Shown piece by piece: positions 40,365 through 55,200 of a DNA stretch of 64,000 nt (position 1 is its first letter; each line of letters opens with the position of its first letter). The notes beneath the pieces were generated by a model. It was not told where the DNA came from. It worked only from the letters and a program-made list of their open reading frames with translations, and did not search any database. Source of the stretch: Auanema rhodensis (lineage: Eukaryota; Nematoda; Chromadorea; Rhabditida; Rhabditidae); assembly GCA_964057225.1 (NCBI GenBank), contig OZ059897.1:19034001-19098000 (forward strand), in the 5' to 3' direction. The translations under genes were made by a program, and so were the position numbers.

Positions 40365-43300
40365 ACAATGTTATTCAACGAAAAAATTAATTCTTCAGGG
40401 TGAAAATCGAGGATATAAGTGTGAACTTATATCAGTTGATATCTCGGTGCATTTTTAAGCTAGCGCAAATCTGATAACACAGATCGACGCAGCTTAAAAA
40501 TCCGCATCGAATGCACTATACTACATTGAGAAACGCTTAATACAAAAATTAGTTATGATCGTTTGAAAAATGATGCATTAGTGTATGTTGAGTTTCCATG
40601 TACACTCAACATTGCTTCCAAAAACATTTTGACAAAAATTTTTTCGAAAAATTTCAAAATAATTTAGCAAAAAGTAGATGTTTTTAGATTCCATTTTTCA
40701 AGGCAAAGACGATAGACAATGTTATTCAACGAAAAAATTAATTCTTCAGGGTGAAAATCGAGGATATAAGTGTGAACTTATATCAGTTGATATCTCGGTG
40801 CATTTTTAAGCTAGCGCAAATCTGATAACACAGATCGACGCAGCTTAATAATCCGCATCGAATGCACTATACTACATTGAGAAACGCTTAATACAAAAAT
40901 TAGTTATGATCGTTTGAAAAATGATGCATTAGTGTATGTTGAGTTTCCATGTACACTCAACATTGCTTCCAAAAACATTTTGACAAAAATTTTTTCGAAA
41001 AATTTCAAAATAATTTAGCAAAAAGTAGATGTTTTAAGATTCCATTTTTCAAGGCAAAGACGATGGACAATGTTATTCAACGAAAAAATTAATTCTTCAG
41101 GGTGAAAATCGAGGATATAAGTGTGAACTTATATCAGTTGATATCTCGGTGCATTTTTAAGCTAGCGCAAATCTGATAACACAGATCGACGCAGCTTAAA
41201 AATCCGCATCGAATGCACTATACTACATTGAGAAACGCTTAATACAAAAATTAGTTATGATCGTTTGAAAAATGATGCATTAGTGTATGTTGAGTTTCCA
41301 TGTACACTCAACATTGCTTCCAAAAACATTTTGACAAAAATTTTTTCGAAAAATTTCAAAATAATTCAGCAAAAAGTAGATGTTTTAAGATTCCATTTTT
41401 GAAGGCAAAGACGATGGACAATGTTATTCAACGAAAAAATTAATTCTTCAGGGTGAAAATCGAGGATATAAGTGTGAACTTATATCAGTTGATATCTCGG
41501 TGCATTTTTAAGCTAGCGCAAATCTGATAACACAGATCGACGCAGCTTAAAAATCCGCATCGAATGCACTATACTACATTGAGAAACGCTTAATACAAAA
41601 ATTAGTTATGATCGTTTGAAAAATGATGCATTAGTGTATGTTGAGTTTCCATGTACACTCAACATTGCTTCCAAAAACATTTTGACAAAAATTTTTTCGA
41701 AAAATTTCAAAATAATTTAGCGAAAAGTAGATGTTTTAAGATTCCATTTTTCAAGGCAAAGACGATGGACAATGTTATTCAACGAAAAAATTAATTCTTC
41801 AGGGTGAAAATCGAGGATATAAGTGTGAACTTATATCAGTTGATATCTCGGTGCATTTTTAAGCTAGCGCAAATCTGATAACACAGATCGACGCAGCTTA
41901 AAAATCCGCATCGAATGCACTATACTACATTGAGAAACGCTTAATACAAAAATTAGTTATGATCGTTTGAAAAATGATGCATTAGTGTATGTTGAGTTTC
42001 CATGTACACTCAACATTGCTTCCAAAAACATTTTGACAAAAATTTTTTCGAAAAATTTCAAAATAATTTAGCAAAAAGTAGATGTTTTTAGATTCCATTT
42101 TTCAAGGCAAAGACGATAGACAATGTTATTCAACGAAAAAATTAATTCTTCAGGGTGAAAATCGAGGATATAAGTGTGAACTTATATCAGTTGATATCTC
42201 GGTGCATTTTTAAGCTAGCGCAAATCTGATAACACAGATCGACGCAGCTTAAAAATCCGCATCGAATGCACTATACTACATTGAGAAACGCTTAATACAA
42301 AAATTAGTTATGATCGTTTGAAAAATGATGCATTAGTGTATGTTGAGTTTCCATGTACACTCAACATTGCTTCCAAAAACATTTTGACAAAAATTTTTTC
42401 GAAAAATTTCAAAATAATTTAGCGAAAAGTAGATGTTTTAAGATTCCATTTTTCAAGGCAAAGACGATGGACAATGTTATTCAACGAAAAAATTAATTCT
42501 TCAGGGTGAAAATCGAGGATATAAGTGTGAACTTATATCAGTTGATATCTCGGTGCATTTTTAAGCTAGCGCAAATCTGATAACACAGATCGACGCAGCT
42601 TAAAAATCCGCATCGAATGCACTATACTACATTGAGAAACGCTTAATACAAAAATTAGTTATGATCGTTTGAAAAATGATGCATTAGTGTATGTTGAGTT
42701 TCCATGTACACTCAACATTGCTTCCAAAAACATTTTGACAAAAATTTTTTCGAAAAATTTCAAAATAATTTAGCAAAAAGTAGATGTTTTTAGATTCCAT
42801 TTTTCAAGGCAAAGACGATAGACAATGTTATTCAACGAAAAAATTAATTCTTCAGGGTGAAAATCGAGGATATAAGTGTGAACTTATATCAGTTGATATC
42901 TCGGTGCATTTTTAAGCTAGCGCAAATCTGATAACACAGATCGACGCAGCTTAATAATCCGCATCGAATGCACTATACTACATTAAGAAACACTTGATAC
43001 AAAAATTAGTTATGATCGTTTGAAAAATGATGCATTAGTGTATGTTGAGTTTCCATGTACACTCAACATTGCTTCCAAAAACATTTTGACAAAAATTTTT
43101 TCGAAAAATTTCAAAATAATTTAGCAAAAAGTAGATGTTTTAAGATTCCATTTTTCAAGGCAAAGACGATGGACAATGTTTTTCAACGAAAAAATTAATT
43201 CTTCAGGGTGAAAATCGAGGATATAAGTGTGAACTTATATCAGTTGATATCTCGGTGCATTTTTAAGCTAGCGCAAATCTGATAACACAGATCGACGCAG

Positions 43301-43874
43301 CTTAAAAATCCGCATCGAATGCACTATACTACATTGAGAAACGCTTAATACAAAAATTAGTTATGATCGTTTGAAAAATGATGCATTAGTGTATGTTGAG
43401 TTTCCATGTACACTCAACATTGCTTCCAAAAACATTTTGACAAAAATTTTTTCGAAAAATTTCAAAATAATTTAGCAAAAAGTAGATGTTTTTAGATTCC
43501 ATTTTTCAAGGCAAAGACGATAGACAATGTTATTCAACGAAAAAATTAATTCTTCAGGGTGAAAATCGAGGATATAAGTGTGAACTTATATCAGTTGATA
43601 TCTCGGTGCATTTTTAAGCTAGCGCAAATCTGATAACACAGATCGACGCAGCTTAATAATCCGCATCGAATGCACTATACTACATTGAGAAACGCTTAAT
43701 ACAAAAATTAGTTATGATCGTTTGAAAAATGATGCATTAGTGTATGTTGAGTTTCCATGTACACTCAACATTGCTTCCAAAAACATTTTGACAAAAATTT
43801 TTTCGAAAAATTTCAAAATAATTCAGCAAAAAGTAGATGTTTTAAGATTCCATTTTTGAAGGCAAAGACGATGG
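40365..43874. repeat. Satellite stretch of CGCTTAAT-class units (units 116-125)
   Basis: Nearly all units have A at 26 and CGCTTAAT at 169-176. Units 119-120 and 121-122 form a short dimer repeat marked by G at 305 (AGCGAAAAG). Units 118 and 125 share two rare changes, AATTCAGC and TTTTTGAAGG. Units 115-117, 123-125 and 135-137 share the same order of types, and units 124 and 136 also share a private T (GTTTTTC) near 43180 and 47392. These ties show long-range exchange over 12 monomers. Confidence 0.8.
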
Positions 43875-46682
43875 ACAATGTTATTCAACGAAAAAATTAA
43901 TTCTTCAGGGTGAAAATCGAGGATATAAGTGTGAACTTATATCAGTTGATATCTCGGTGCATTTTTAAGCTAGCGCAAATCTGATAACACAGATCGACGC
44001 AGCTTAAAAATCCGCATCGAATGCACTATACTACATTGAGAAACGCTTAATACAAAAATTAGTTATGATCGTTTGAAAAATGATGCATTAGTGTATGTTG
44101 AGTTTCCATGTACACTCAACATTGCTTCCAAAAACATTTTGACAAAAATTTTTTCGAAAAATTTCAAAATAATTTAGCAAAAAGTAGATGTTTTTAGATT
44201 CCTTTTTTCAAGGCAAAGACGATGGACAATGTTATTCAACGAAAAAATCAATTCTTCAGGGTGAAAATCGAGGATATAAGTGTGAACTTATATCAGTTGA
44301 TATCTCGGTGCATTTTTAAGCTAGCGCAAATCTGATAACACAGATCGACGCAGCTTAAAAATCCGCATCGAATGCACTATACTACATTGAGAAACGCTTA
44401 ATACAAAAATTAGTTATGATCGTTTGAAAAATGATGCATTAGTGTATGTTGAGTTTCCATGTACACTCAACATTGCTTCCAAAAACATTTTGACAAAAAT
44501 TTTTTCGAAAAATTTCAAAATAATTTAACAAAAAGTACATTTTTGTAGGTTCCTTTTTTCAAGGCAAAGACGATGGACAATGTTATTCAACGAAAAAATT
44601 AATTCTTCAGGGTGAAAATCGAGGATATAAGTGTGAACTTATATCAGTTGATATCTCGGTGCATTTTTAAGCTAGCGCAAATCTGATAACACAGATCGAC
44701 GCAGCTTAAAAATCCGCATCGAATGCACTATACTACATTGAGAAACGCTTAATACAAAAATTAGTTATGATCGTTTGAAAAATGATGCATTAGTGTATGT
44801 TGAGTTTCCATGTACACTCAACATTGCTTCCAAAAACATTTTGACAAAAATTTTTTCGAAAAATTTCAAAATAATTTAGCAAAAAGTAGATGTTTTTAGA
44901 TTCCTTTTTTCAAGGCAAAGACGATGGACAATGTTATTCAACGAAAAAATTAATTCTTCAGGGTGAAAATCGAGGATATAAGTGTGAACTTATATCAGTT
45001 GATATCTCGGTGCATTTTTAAGCTAGCGCAAATCTGATAACACAGATCGACGCAGCTTAAAAATCCGCATCGAATGCACTATACTACATTGAGAAACGCT
45101 TAATACAAAAATTAGTTATGATCGTTTGAAAAATGATGCATTAGTGTATGTTGAGTTTCCATGTACACTCAACATTGCTTCCAAAAACATTTTGACAAAA
45201 ATTTTTTCAAAAAATTTCAAAATAATTTAACAAAAAGTACATTTTTGTAGGTTCCTTTTTTCAAGGCAAAGACGATGGACAATGTTATCCAACGAAAAAA
45301 TTAATTCTTCAGGGTGAAAATCGAGGATATAAGTGTGAACTTATATCAGTTGATATCTCGGTGCATTTTTAAGCTAGCGCAAATCTGATAACACAGATCG
45401 ACGCAGCTTAAAAATCCGCATCGAATGCACTATACTACATTGAGAAACGCTTAATACAAAAATTAGTTATGATCGTTTGAAAAATGATGCATTAGTGTAT
45501 GTTGAGTTTCCATGTACACTCAACATTGCTTCCAAAAACATTTTGACAAAAATTTTTTCGAAAAATTTCAAAATAATTTAGCAAAAAGTAGATGTTTTTA
45601 GATTTCTTTTTTCAAGGCAAAGACGATGGACAATGTTATTCAACGAAAAAATTAATTCTTCAGGGTGAAAATCGAGGATATAAGTGTGAACTTATATCAG
45701 TTGATATATCGGTGCATTTTTAAGCTAGCGCAAATCTGATAACACAGATCGACGCAGCTTAAAAATCCGCATCGAATGCACTATACTACATTGAGAAACG
45801 CTTAATACAAAAATTAGTTATGATCGTTTGAAAAATGATGCATTAGTGTATGTTGAGTTTCCATGTACACTCAACATTGCTTCCAAAAACATTTTGACAA
45901 AAATTTTTTCGAAAAATTTCAAAATAATTTAACAAAAAGTACATTTTTGTAGGTTCCTTTTTTCAAGGCAAAGACGATGGACAATGTTATCCAACGAAAA
46001 AATTAATTCTTCAGGGTGAAAATCGAGGATATAAGTGTGAACTTATATCAGTTGATATCTCGGTGCATTTTTAAGCTAGCGCAAATCTGATAACACAGAT
46101 CGACGCAGCTTAAAAATCCGCATCGAATGCACTATACTACATTGAGAAACGCTTAATACAAAAATTAGTTATGATCGTTTGAAAAATGATGCATTAGTGT
46201 ATGTTGAGTTTCCATGTACACTCAACATTGCTTCCAAAAACATTTTGACAAAAATTTTTTCGAAAAATTTCAAAATAATTTAGCAAAAAGTAGATGTTTT
46301 TAGATTCCTTTTTTCAAGGCAAAGACGATGGACAATGTTATTCAACGAAAAAATTAATTCTTCAGGGTGAAAATCGAGGATATAAGTGTGAACTTATATC
46401 AGTTGATATATCGGTGCATTTTTAAGCTAGCGCAAATCTGATAACACAGATCGACGCAGCTTAAAAATCCGCATCGAATGCACTATACTACATTGAGAAA
46501 CGCTTAATACAAAAATTAGTTATGATCGTTTGAAAAATGATGCATTAGTGTATGTTGAGTTTCCATGTACACTCAACATTGCTTCCAAAAACATTTTGAC
46601 AAAAATTTTTTCGAAAAATTTCAAAATAATTTAGCAAAAAGTAGATGTTTTTAGATTCCTTTTTTCAAGGCAAAGACGATGG
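43875..46682. repeat. Dimer higher-order repeat (702-bp period) with divergent block
   Basis: Units 127, 129 and 131 share five linked substitutions within 22 bp (44528-44549, then +702 and +1404 bp), which change GCAAAAAGTAGATGTTTTTA into ACAAAAAGTACATTTTTGTA and the following A into G. The units between them carry the ordinary sequence. The dimers also share secondary markers: GTTATCC in units 130 and 132, and GATATATCGG, which removes the EcoRV site, in units 131, 133 and 134. Length is preserved. Confidence 0.87.
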
Positions 46683-48437
46683 ACAATGTTATTCAACGAA
46701 AAAATTAATTCTTCAGGGTGAAAATCGAGGATATAAGTGTGAACTTATATCAGTTGATATATCGGTGCATTTTTAAGCTAGCGCAAATCTGATAACACAG
46801 ATCGACGCAGCTTAAAAATCCGCATCGAATGCACTATACTACATTGAGAAACGCTTAATACAAAAATTAGTTATGATCGTTTGAAAAATGATGCATTAGT
46901 GTATGTTGAGTTTCCATGTACACTCAACATTGCTTCCAAAAACATTTTGACAAAAATTTTTTCGAAAAATTTCAAAATAATTTAGCAAAAAGTAGATGTT
47001 TTAAGATTCCATTTTTCAAGGCAAAGACGATGGACAATGTTATTCAACGAAAAAATTAATTCTTCAGGGTGAAAATCGAGGATATAAGTGTGAACTTATA
47101 TCAGTTGATATCTCGGTGCATTTTTAAGCTAGCGCAAATCTGATAACACAGATCAACGCAGCTTAATAATCCGCATCGAATGCACTATACTACATTAAGA
47201 AACACTTGATACAAAAATTAGTTATGATCGTTTGAAAAATGATGCATTAGTGTATGTTGAGTTTCCATGTACACTCAACATTGCTTCCAAAAACATTTTG
47301 ACAAAAATTTTTTCGAAAAATTTCAAAATAATTTAGCAAAAAGTAGATGTTTTAAGATTCCATTTTTCAAGGCAAAGACGATGGACAATGTTTTTCAACG
47401 AAAAAATTAATTCTTCAGGGTGAAAATCGAGGATATAAGTGTGAACTTATATCAGTTGATATCTCGGTGCATTTTTAAGCTAGCGCAAATCTGATAACAC
47501 AGATCGACGCAGCTTAAAAATCCGCATCGAATGCACTATACTACATTGAGAAACGCTTAATACAAAAATTAGTTATGATCGTTTGAAAAATGATGCATTA
47601 GTGTATGTTGAGTTTCCATGTACACTCAACATTGCTTCCAAAAACATTTTGACAAAAATTTTTTCGAAAAATTTCAAAATAATTTAGCAAAAAGTAGATG
47701 TTTTTAGATTCCATTTTTCAAGGCAAAGACGATAGACAATGTTATTCAACGAAAAAATTAATTCTTCAGGGTGAAAATCGAGGATATAAGTGTGAACTTA
47801 TATCAGTTGATATCTCGGTGCATTTTTAAGCTAGCGCAAATCTGATAACACAGATCGACGCAGCTTAATAATCCGCATCGAATGCACTATACTACATTGA
47901 GAAACGCTTAATACAAAAATTAGTTATGATCGTTTGAAAAATGATGCATTAGTGTATGTTGAGTTTCCATGTACACTCAACATTGCTTCCAAAAACATTT
48001 TGACAAAAATTTTTTCGAAAAATTTCAAAATAATTTAGCAAAAAGTAGATGTTTTAAGATTCCATTTTTCAAGGCAAAGACGATGGACAATGTTATTCAA
48101 CGAAAAAATTAATTCTTCAGGGTGAAAATCGAGGATATAAGTGTGAACTTATATCAGTTGATATCTCGGTGTATTTTTAAGCTAGCGCAAATCTGATAAC
48201 ACAGATCGACGCAGCTTAAAAATCCGCATCGAATGCACTATACTACATTGAGAAACGCTTAATACAAAAATTAGTTATGATCGTTTGAAAAATGATGCAT
48301 TAGTGTATGTTGAGTTTCCATGTACACTCAACATTGCTTCCAAAAACATTTTGACAAAAATTTTTTCGAAAAATTTCAAAATAATTTAGCGAAAAGTAGA
48401 TGTTTTTAGATTCCATTTTTCAAGGCAAAGACGATGG
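46683..48437. repeat. Transitional satellite stretch (units 134-138)
   Basis: Unit 134 still has the GATATATCGG marker of the dimer tract but switches to A at 321. Units 135-137 repeat the order of units 123-125, 4212 bp upstream. Unit 135 has a private ATCAACGC near 47155, and unit 138 a private GGTGTATT near 48171. There is nothing else in this interval. Confidence 0.8.
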
Positions 48438-51400
48438 ACAATGTTATTCAACGAAAAAATTCATTCTTCAGGGTGAAAATCGAGGATATAAGTGTGAACT
48501 TATATCAGTTGATATCTCGGTGCATTTATAAGCTAGCGCAAATCTGATAACACAGATCGACGCAGCTTAAAAATCCGCATCGAATGCACTATACTACATT
48601 GAAAAACGCTTGATACAAAAATTAGTTATGATCGTTTGAAAAATGATGCATTAGTGTATGTTGAGTTTCCATGTACACTCAACATTGCTTCCAAAAACAT
48701 TTTGACAAAAATTTTTTCGAAAAATTTCAAAATAATTTAGCAAAAAGTAGATGTTTTAAGATTCCATTTTTCAAGGCAAAGACGATGGACAATGTTATTC
48801 AACGAAAAAATTATTTCTTCAGGGTGAAAATCGAGGATATAAGTGTGAACTTATATCAGTTGATATCTCGGTGCATTTTTAAGCTAGCGCAAATCTGATA
48901 ACACAGATCGACGCAGCTTAAAAATCCGCATCGAATGCACTATACTACATTGAAAAACGCTTGATACAAAAATTAGTTATGATCGTTTGAAAAATGATGC
49001 ATTAGTGTATGTTGAGTTTCCATGTACACTCAACATTGCTTCCAAAAACATTTTGACAAAAATTTTTTCGAAAAATTTCAAAATAATTTAGCAAAAAGTA
49101 GATGTTTTTAGATTCCATTTCTCAAGGCAAAGACGATAGACAATGTTATTCAACGAAAAAATTAATTCTTCAGGGTGAAAATCGAGGATATAAGTGTGAA
49201 CTTATATCAGTTGATATCTCGGTGCATTTTTAAGCTAGCGCAAATCTGATAACACAGATCGACGCAGCTTAAAAATCCGCATCGAATGCACTATACTACA
49301 TTGAGAAACGCTTAATACAAAAATTAGTTATGATCGTTTGAAAAATGATGCATTAGTGTATGTTGAGTTTCCATGTACACTCAACATTGCTTCCAAAAAC
49401 ATTTTGACAAAAATTTTTTCGAAAAATTTCAAAATAATTTAGCGAAAAGTAGATGTTTTTAGATTCCATTTTTCAAGGCAAAGACGATGGACAATGTTAT
49501 TCAACGAAAAAATTAATTCTTCAGGGTGAAAATCGAGGATATAAGTGTGAACTTATATCAGTTGATATCTCGGTGCATTTATAAGCTAGCGCAAATCTGA
49601 TAACACAGATCGACGCAGCTTAAAAATCCGCATCGAATGCACTATACTACATTGAAAAACGCTTGATACAAAAATTAGTTATGATCGTTTGAAAAATGAT
49701 GCATTAGTGTATGTTGAGTTTCCATGTACACTCAACATTGCTTCCAAAAACATTTTGACAAAAATTTTTTCGAAAAATTTCAAAATAATTTAGCAAAAAG
49801 TAGATGTTTTAAGATTCCATTTTTCAAGGCAAAGACGATGGACAATGTTATTCAACGAAAAAATTATTTCTTCAGGGTGAAAATCGAGGATATAAGTGTG
49901 AACTTATATCAGTTGATATCTCGGTGCATTTTTAAGCTAGCGCAAATCTGATAACACAGATCGACGCAGCTTAAAAATCCGCATCGAATGCACTATACTA
50001 CATTGAAAAACGCTTGATACAAAAATTAGTTATGATCGTTTGAAAAATGATGCATTAGTGTATGTTGAGTTTCCATGTACACTCAACATTGCTTCCAAAA
50101 ACATTTTGACAAAAATTTTTTCGAAAAATTTCAAAATAATTTAGCAAAAAGTAGATGTTTTTAGATTCCATTTCTCAAGGCAAAGACGATAGACAATGTT
50201 ATTCAACGAAAAAATTAATTCTTCAGGGTGAAAATCGAGGATATAAGTGTGAACTTATATCAGTTGATATCTCGGTGCATTTTTAAGCTAGCGCAAATCT
50301 GATAACACAGATCGACGCAGCTTAAAAATCCGCATCGAATGCACTATACTACATTGAGAAACGCTTAATACAAAAATTAGTTATGATCGTTTGAAAAATG
50401 ATGCATTAGTGTATGTTGAGTTTCCATGTACACTCAACATTGCTTCCAAAAACATTTTGACAAAAATTTTTTCGAAAAATTTCAAAATAATTTAGCGAAA
50501 AGTAGATGTTTTTAGATTCCATTTTTCAAGGCAAAGACGATGGACAATGTTATTCAACGAAAAAATTCATTCTTCAGGGTGAAAATCGAGGATATAAGTG
50601 TGAACTTATATCAGTTGATATCTCGGTGCATTTATAAGCTAGCGCAAATCTGATAACACAGATCGACGCAGCTTAAAAATCCGCATCGAATGCACTATAC
50701 TACATTGAAAAACGCTTGATACAAAAATTAGTTATGATCGTTTGAAAAATGATGCATTAGTGTATGTTGAGTTTCCATGTACACTCAACATTGCTTCCAA
50801 AAACATTTTGACAAAAATTTTTTCGAAAAATTTCAAAATAATTTAGCAAAAAGTAGATGTTTTAAGATTCCATTTTTCAAGGCAAAGACGATGGACAATG
50901 TTATTCAACGAAAAAATTATTTCTTCAGGGTGAAAATCGAGGATATAAGTGTGAACTTATATCAGTTGATATCTCGGTGCATTTTTAAGCTAGCGCAAAT
51001 CTGATAACACAGATCGACGCAGCTTAAAAATCCGCATCGAATGCACTATACTACATTGAAAAACGCTTGATACAAAAATTAGTTATGATCGTTTGAAAAA
51101 TGATGCATTAGTGTATGTTGAGTTTCCATGTACACTCAACATTGCTTCCAAAAACATTTTGACAAAAATTTTTTCGAAAAATTTCAAAATAATTTAGCAA
51201 AAAGTAGATGTTTTTAGATTCCATTTCTCAAGGCAAAGACGATAGACAATGTTATTCAACGAAAAAATTAATTCTTCAGGGTGAAAATCGAGGATATAAG
51301 TGTGAACTTATATCAGTTGATATCTCGGTGCATTTTTAAGCTAGCGCAAATCTGATAACACAGATCGACGCAGCTTAAAAATCCGCATCGAATGCACTAT

Positions 51401-52298
51401 ACTACATTGAGAAACGCTTAATACAAAAATTAGTTATGATCGTTTGAAAAATGATGCATTAGTGTATGTTGAGTTTCCATGTACACTCAACATTGCTTCC
51501 AAAAACATTTTGACAAAAATTTTTTCGAAAAATTTCAAAATAATTTAGCGAAAAGTAGATGTTTTTAGATTCCATTTTTCAAGGCAAAGACGATGGACAA
51601 TGTTATTCAACGAAAAAATTAATTCTTCAGGGTGAAAATCGAGGATATAAGTGTGAACTTATATCAGTTGATATCTCGGTGCATTTATAAGCTAGCGCAA
51701 ATCTGATAACACAGATCGACGCAGCTTAAAAATCCGCATCGAATGCACTATACTACATTGAAAAACGCTTGATACAAAAATTAGTTATGATCGTTTGAAA
51801 AATGATGCATTAGTGTATGTTGAGTTTCCATGTACACTCAACATTGCTTCCAAAAACATTTTGACAAAAATTTTTTCGAAAAATTTCAAAATAATTTAGC
51901 AAAAAGTAGATGTTTTAAGATTCCATTTTTCAAGGCAAAGACGATGGACAATGTTATTCAACGAAAAAATTATTTCTTCAGGGTGAAAATCGAGGATATA
52001 AGTGTGAACTTATATCAGTTGATATCTCGGTGCATTTTTAAGCTAGCGCAAATCTGATAACACAGATCGACGCAGCTTAAAAATCCGCATCGAATGCACT
52101 ATACTACATTGAAAAACGCTTGATACAAAAATTAGTTATGATCGTTTGAAAAATGATGCATTAGTGTATGTTGAGTTTCCATGTACACTCAACATTGCTT
52201 CCAAAAACATTTTGACAAAAATTTTTTCGAAAAATTTCAAAATAATTTAGCAAAAAGTAGATGTTTTTAGATTCCATTTCTCAAGGCAAAGACGATAG
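48438..52298. repeat. Trimer higher-order repeat (1053-bp period), with a 6-unit supercycle
   Basis: Units 139-149 cycle through three types. The first has A at 91 (CATTTATAAGC) and A at 321. The second has TTATTT, CGCTTGAT and ATTTCTCAAGG. The third has CGCTTAAT with G at 305. The first type alternates between TTCATT (units 139, 145) and TTAATT (units 142, 148) at positions 23-28, so the full period is six units (2106 bp). A trimer was therefore duplicated, mutated and amplified again as a pair. Confidence 0.87.
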
Positions 52299-55200
52299 AC
52301 AATGTTATTCAACGAAAAAATTAATTCTTCAGGGTGAAAATCGAGGATATAAGTGTGAACTTATATCAGTTGATATCTCGGTGCATTTTTAAGCTAGCGC
52401 AAATCTGATAACACAGATCGACGCAGCTTAAAAATCCGCATCGAATGCACTATACTACATTGAGAAACGCTTAATACAAAAATTAGTTATGATCGTTTGA
52501 AAAATGATGCATTAGTGTATGTTGAGTTTCCATGTACACTCAACATTGCTTCCAAAAACATTTTGACAAAAATTTTTTCGAAAAATTTCAAAATAATTTA
52601 GCAAAAAGTAGATGTTTTTAGATTCCTTTTTTCAAGGCAAAGACGATGGACAATGTTATTCAACGAAAAAATTATTTCTTCAGGGTGAAAATCGAGGATA
52701 TAAGTGTGAACTTATATCAGTTGATATCTCGGTGCATTTTTAAGCTAGCGCAAATCTGATAACACAGATCGACGCAGCTTAAAAATCCGCATCGAATGCA
52801 CTATACTACATTGAGAAACGCTTAATACAAAAATTAGTTATGATCGTTTGAAAAATGATGCATTAGTGTATGTTGAGTTTCCATGTACACTCAACATTGC
52901 TTCCAAAAACATTTTGACAAAAATTTTTTCGAAAAATTTCAAAATAATTTAGCGAAAAGTAGATGTTTTTAGATTCCATTTTTCAAGGCAAAGACGATGG
53001 ACAATGTTATTCAACGAAAAAATTAATTCTTCAGGGTGAAAATCGAGGATATAAGTGTGAACTTATATCAGTTGATATCTCGGTGCATTTATAAGCTAGC
53101 GCAAATCTGATAACACAGATCGACGCAGCTTAAAAATCCGCATCGAATGCACTATACTACATTGAAAAACGCTTGATACAAAAATTAGTTATGATCGTTT
53201 GAAAAATGATGCATTAGTGTATGTTGAGTTTCCATGTACACTCAACATTGCTTCCAAAAACATTTTGACAAAAATTTTTTCGAAAAATTTCAAAATAATT
53301 TAGCAAAAAGTAGATGTTTTAAGATTCCATTTTTCAAGGCAAAGACGATGGACAATGTTATTCAACGAAAAAATTATTTCTTCAGGGTGAAAATCGAGGA
53401 TATAAGTGTGAACTTATATCAGTTGATATCTCGGTGCATTTTTAAGCTAGCGCAAATCTGATAACACAGATCGACGCAGCTTAAAAATCCGCATCGAATG
53501 CACTATACTACATTGAAAAACGCTTGATACAAAAATTAGTTATGATCGTTTGAAAAATGATGCATTAGTGTATGTTGAGTTTCCATGTACACTCAACATT
53601 GCTTCCAAAAACATTTTGACAAAAATTTTTTCGAAAAATTTCAAAATAATTTAGCAAAAAGTAGATGTTTTTAGATTCCATTTCTCAAGGCAAAGACGAT
53701 AGACAATGTTATTCAACGAAAAAATTAATTCTTCAGGGTGAAAATCGAGGATATAAGTGTGAACTTATATCAGTTGATATCTCGGTGCATTTTTAAGCTA
53801 GCGCAAATCTGATAACACAGATCGACGCAGCTTAAAAATCCGCATCGAATGCACTATACTACATTGAGAAACGCTTAATACAAAAATTAGTTATGATCGT
53901 TTGAAAAATGATGCATTAGTGTATGTTGAGTTTCCATGTACACTCAACATTGCTTCCAAAAACATTTTGACAAAAATTTTTTCGAAAAATTTCAAAATAA
54001 TTTAGCAAAAAGTAGATGTTTTTAGATTCCTTTTTTCAAGGCAAAGACGATGGACAATGTTATTCAACGAAAAAATTATTTCTTCAGGGTGAAAATCGAG
54101 GATATAAGTGTGAACTTATATCAGTTGATATCTCGGTGCATTTTTAAGCTAGCGCAAATCTGATAACACAGATCGACGCAGCTTAAAAATCCGCATCGAA
54201 TGCACTATACTACATTGAAAAACGCTTGATACAAAAATTAGTTATGATCGTTTGAAAAATGATGCATTAGTGTATGTTGAGTTTCCATGTACACTCAACA
54301 TTGCTTCCAAAAACATTTTGACAAAAATTTTTTCGAAAAATTTCAAAATAATTTAGCAAAAAGTAGATGTTTTAAGATTCCATTTTTCAAGGTAAAGACG
54401 ATGGACAATGTTATTCAACGAAAAAATTAATTCTTCAGGGTGAAAATCGAGGATATAAGTGTGAACTTATATCAGTTGATATCTCGGTGCATTTTTAAGC
54501 TAGCGCAAATCTGATAACACAGATCGACGCAGCTTAAAAATCCGCATCGAATGCACTATACTACATTAAGAAACACTTGATACAAAAATTAGTTATGATC
54601 GTTTGAAAAATGATGCATTAGTGTATGTTGAGTTTCCATGTACACTCAACATTGCTTCCAAAAACATTTTGACAAAAATTTTTTCGAAAAATTTCAAAAT
54701 AATTTAGCAAAAAGTAGATGTTTTTAGATTCCATTTCTCAAGGCAAAGACGATAGACAATGTTATTCAACGAAAAAATTAATTCTTCAGGGTGAAAATCG
54801 AGGATATAAGTGTGAACTTATATCAGTTGATATCTCGGTGCATTTTTAAGCTAGCGCAAATCTGATAACACAGATCGACGCAGCTTAAAAATCCGCATCG
54901 AATGCACTATACTACATTGAGAAACGCTTAATACAAAAATTAGTTATGATCGTTTGAAAAATGATGCATTAGTGTATGTTGAGTTTCCATGTACACTCAA
55001 CATTGCTTCCAAAAACATTTTGACAAAAATTTTTTCGAAAAATTTCAAAATAATTTAGCGAAAAGTAGATGTTTTTAGATTCCATTTTTCAAGGCAAAGA
55101 CGATGGACAATGTTATTCAACGAAAAAATTAATTCTTCAGGGTGAAAATCGAGGATATAAGTGTGAACTTATATCAGTTGATATCTCGGTGCATTTATAA

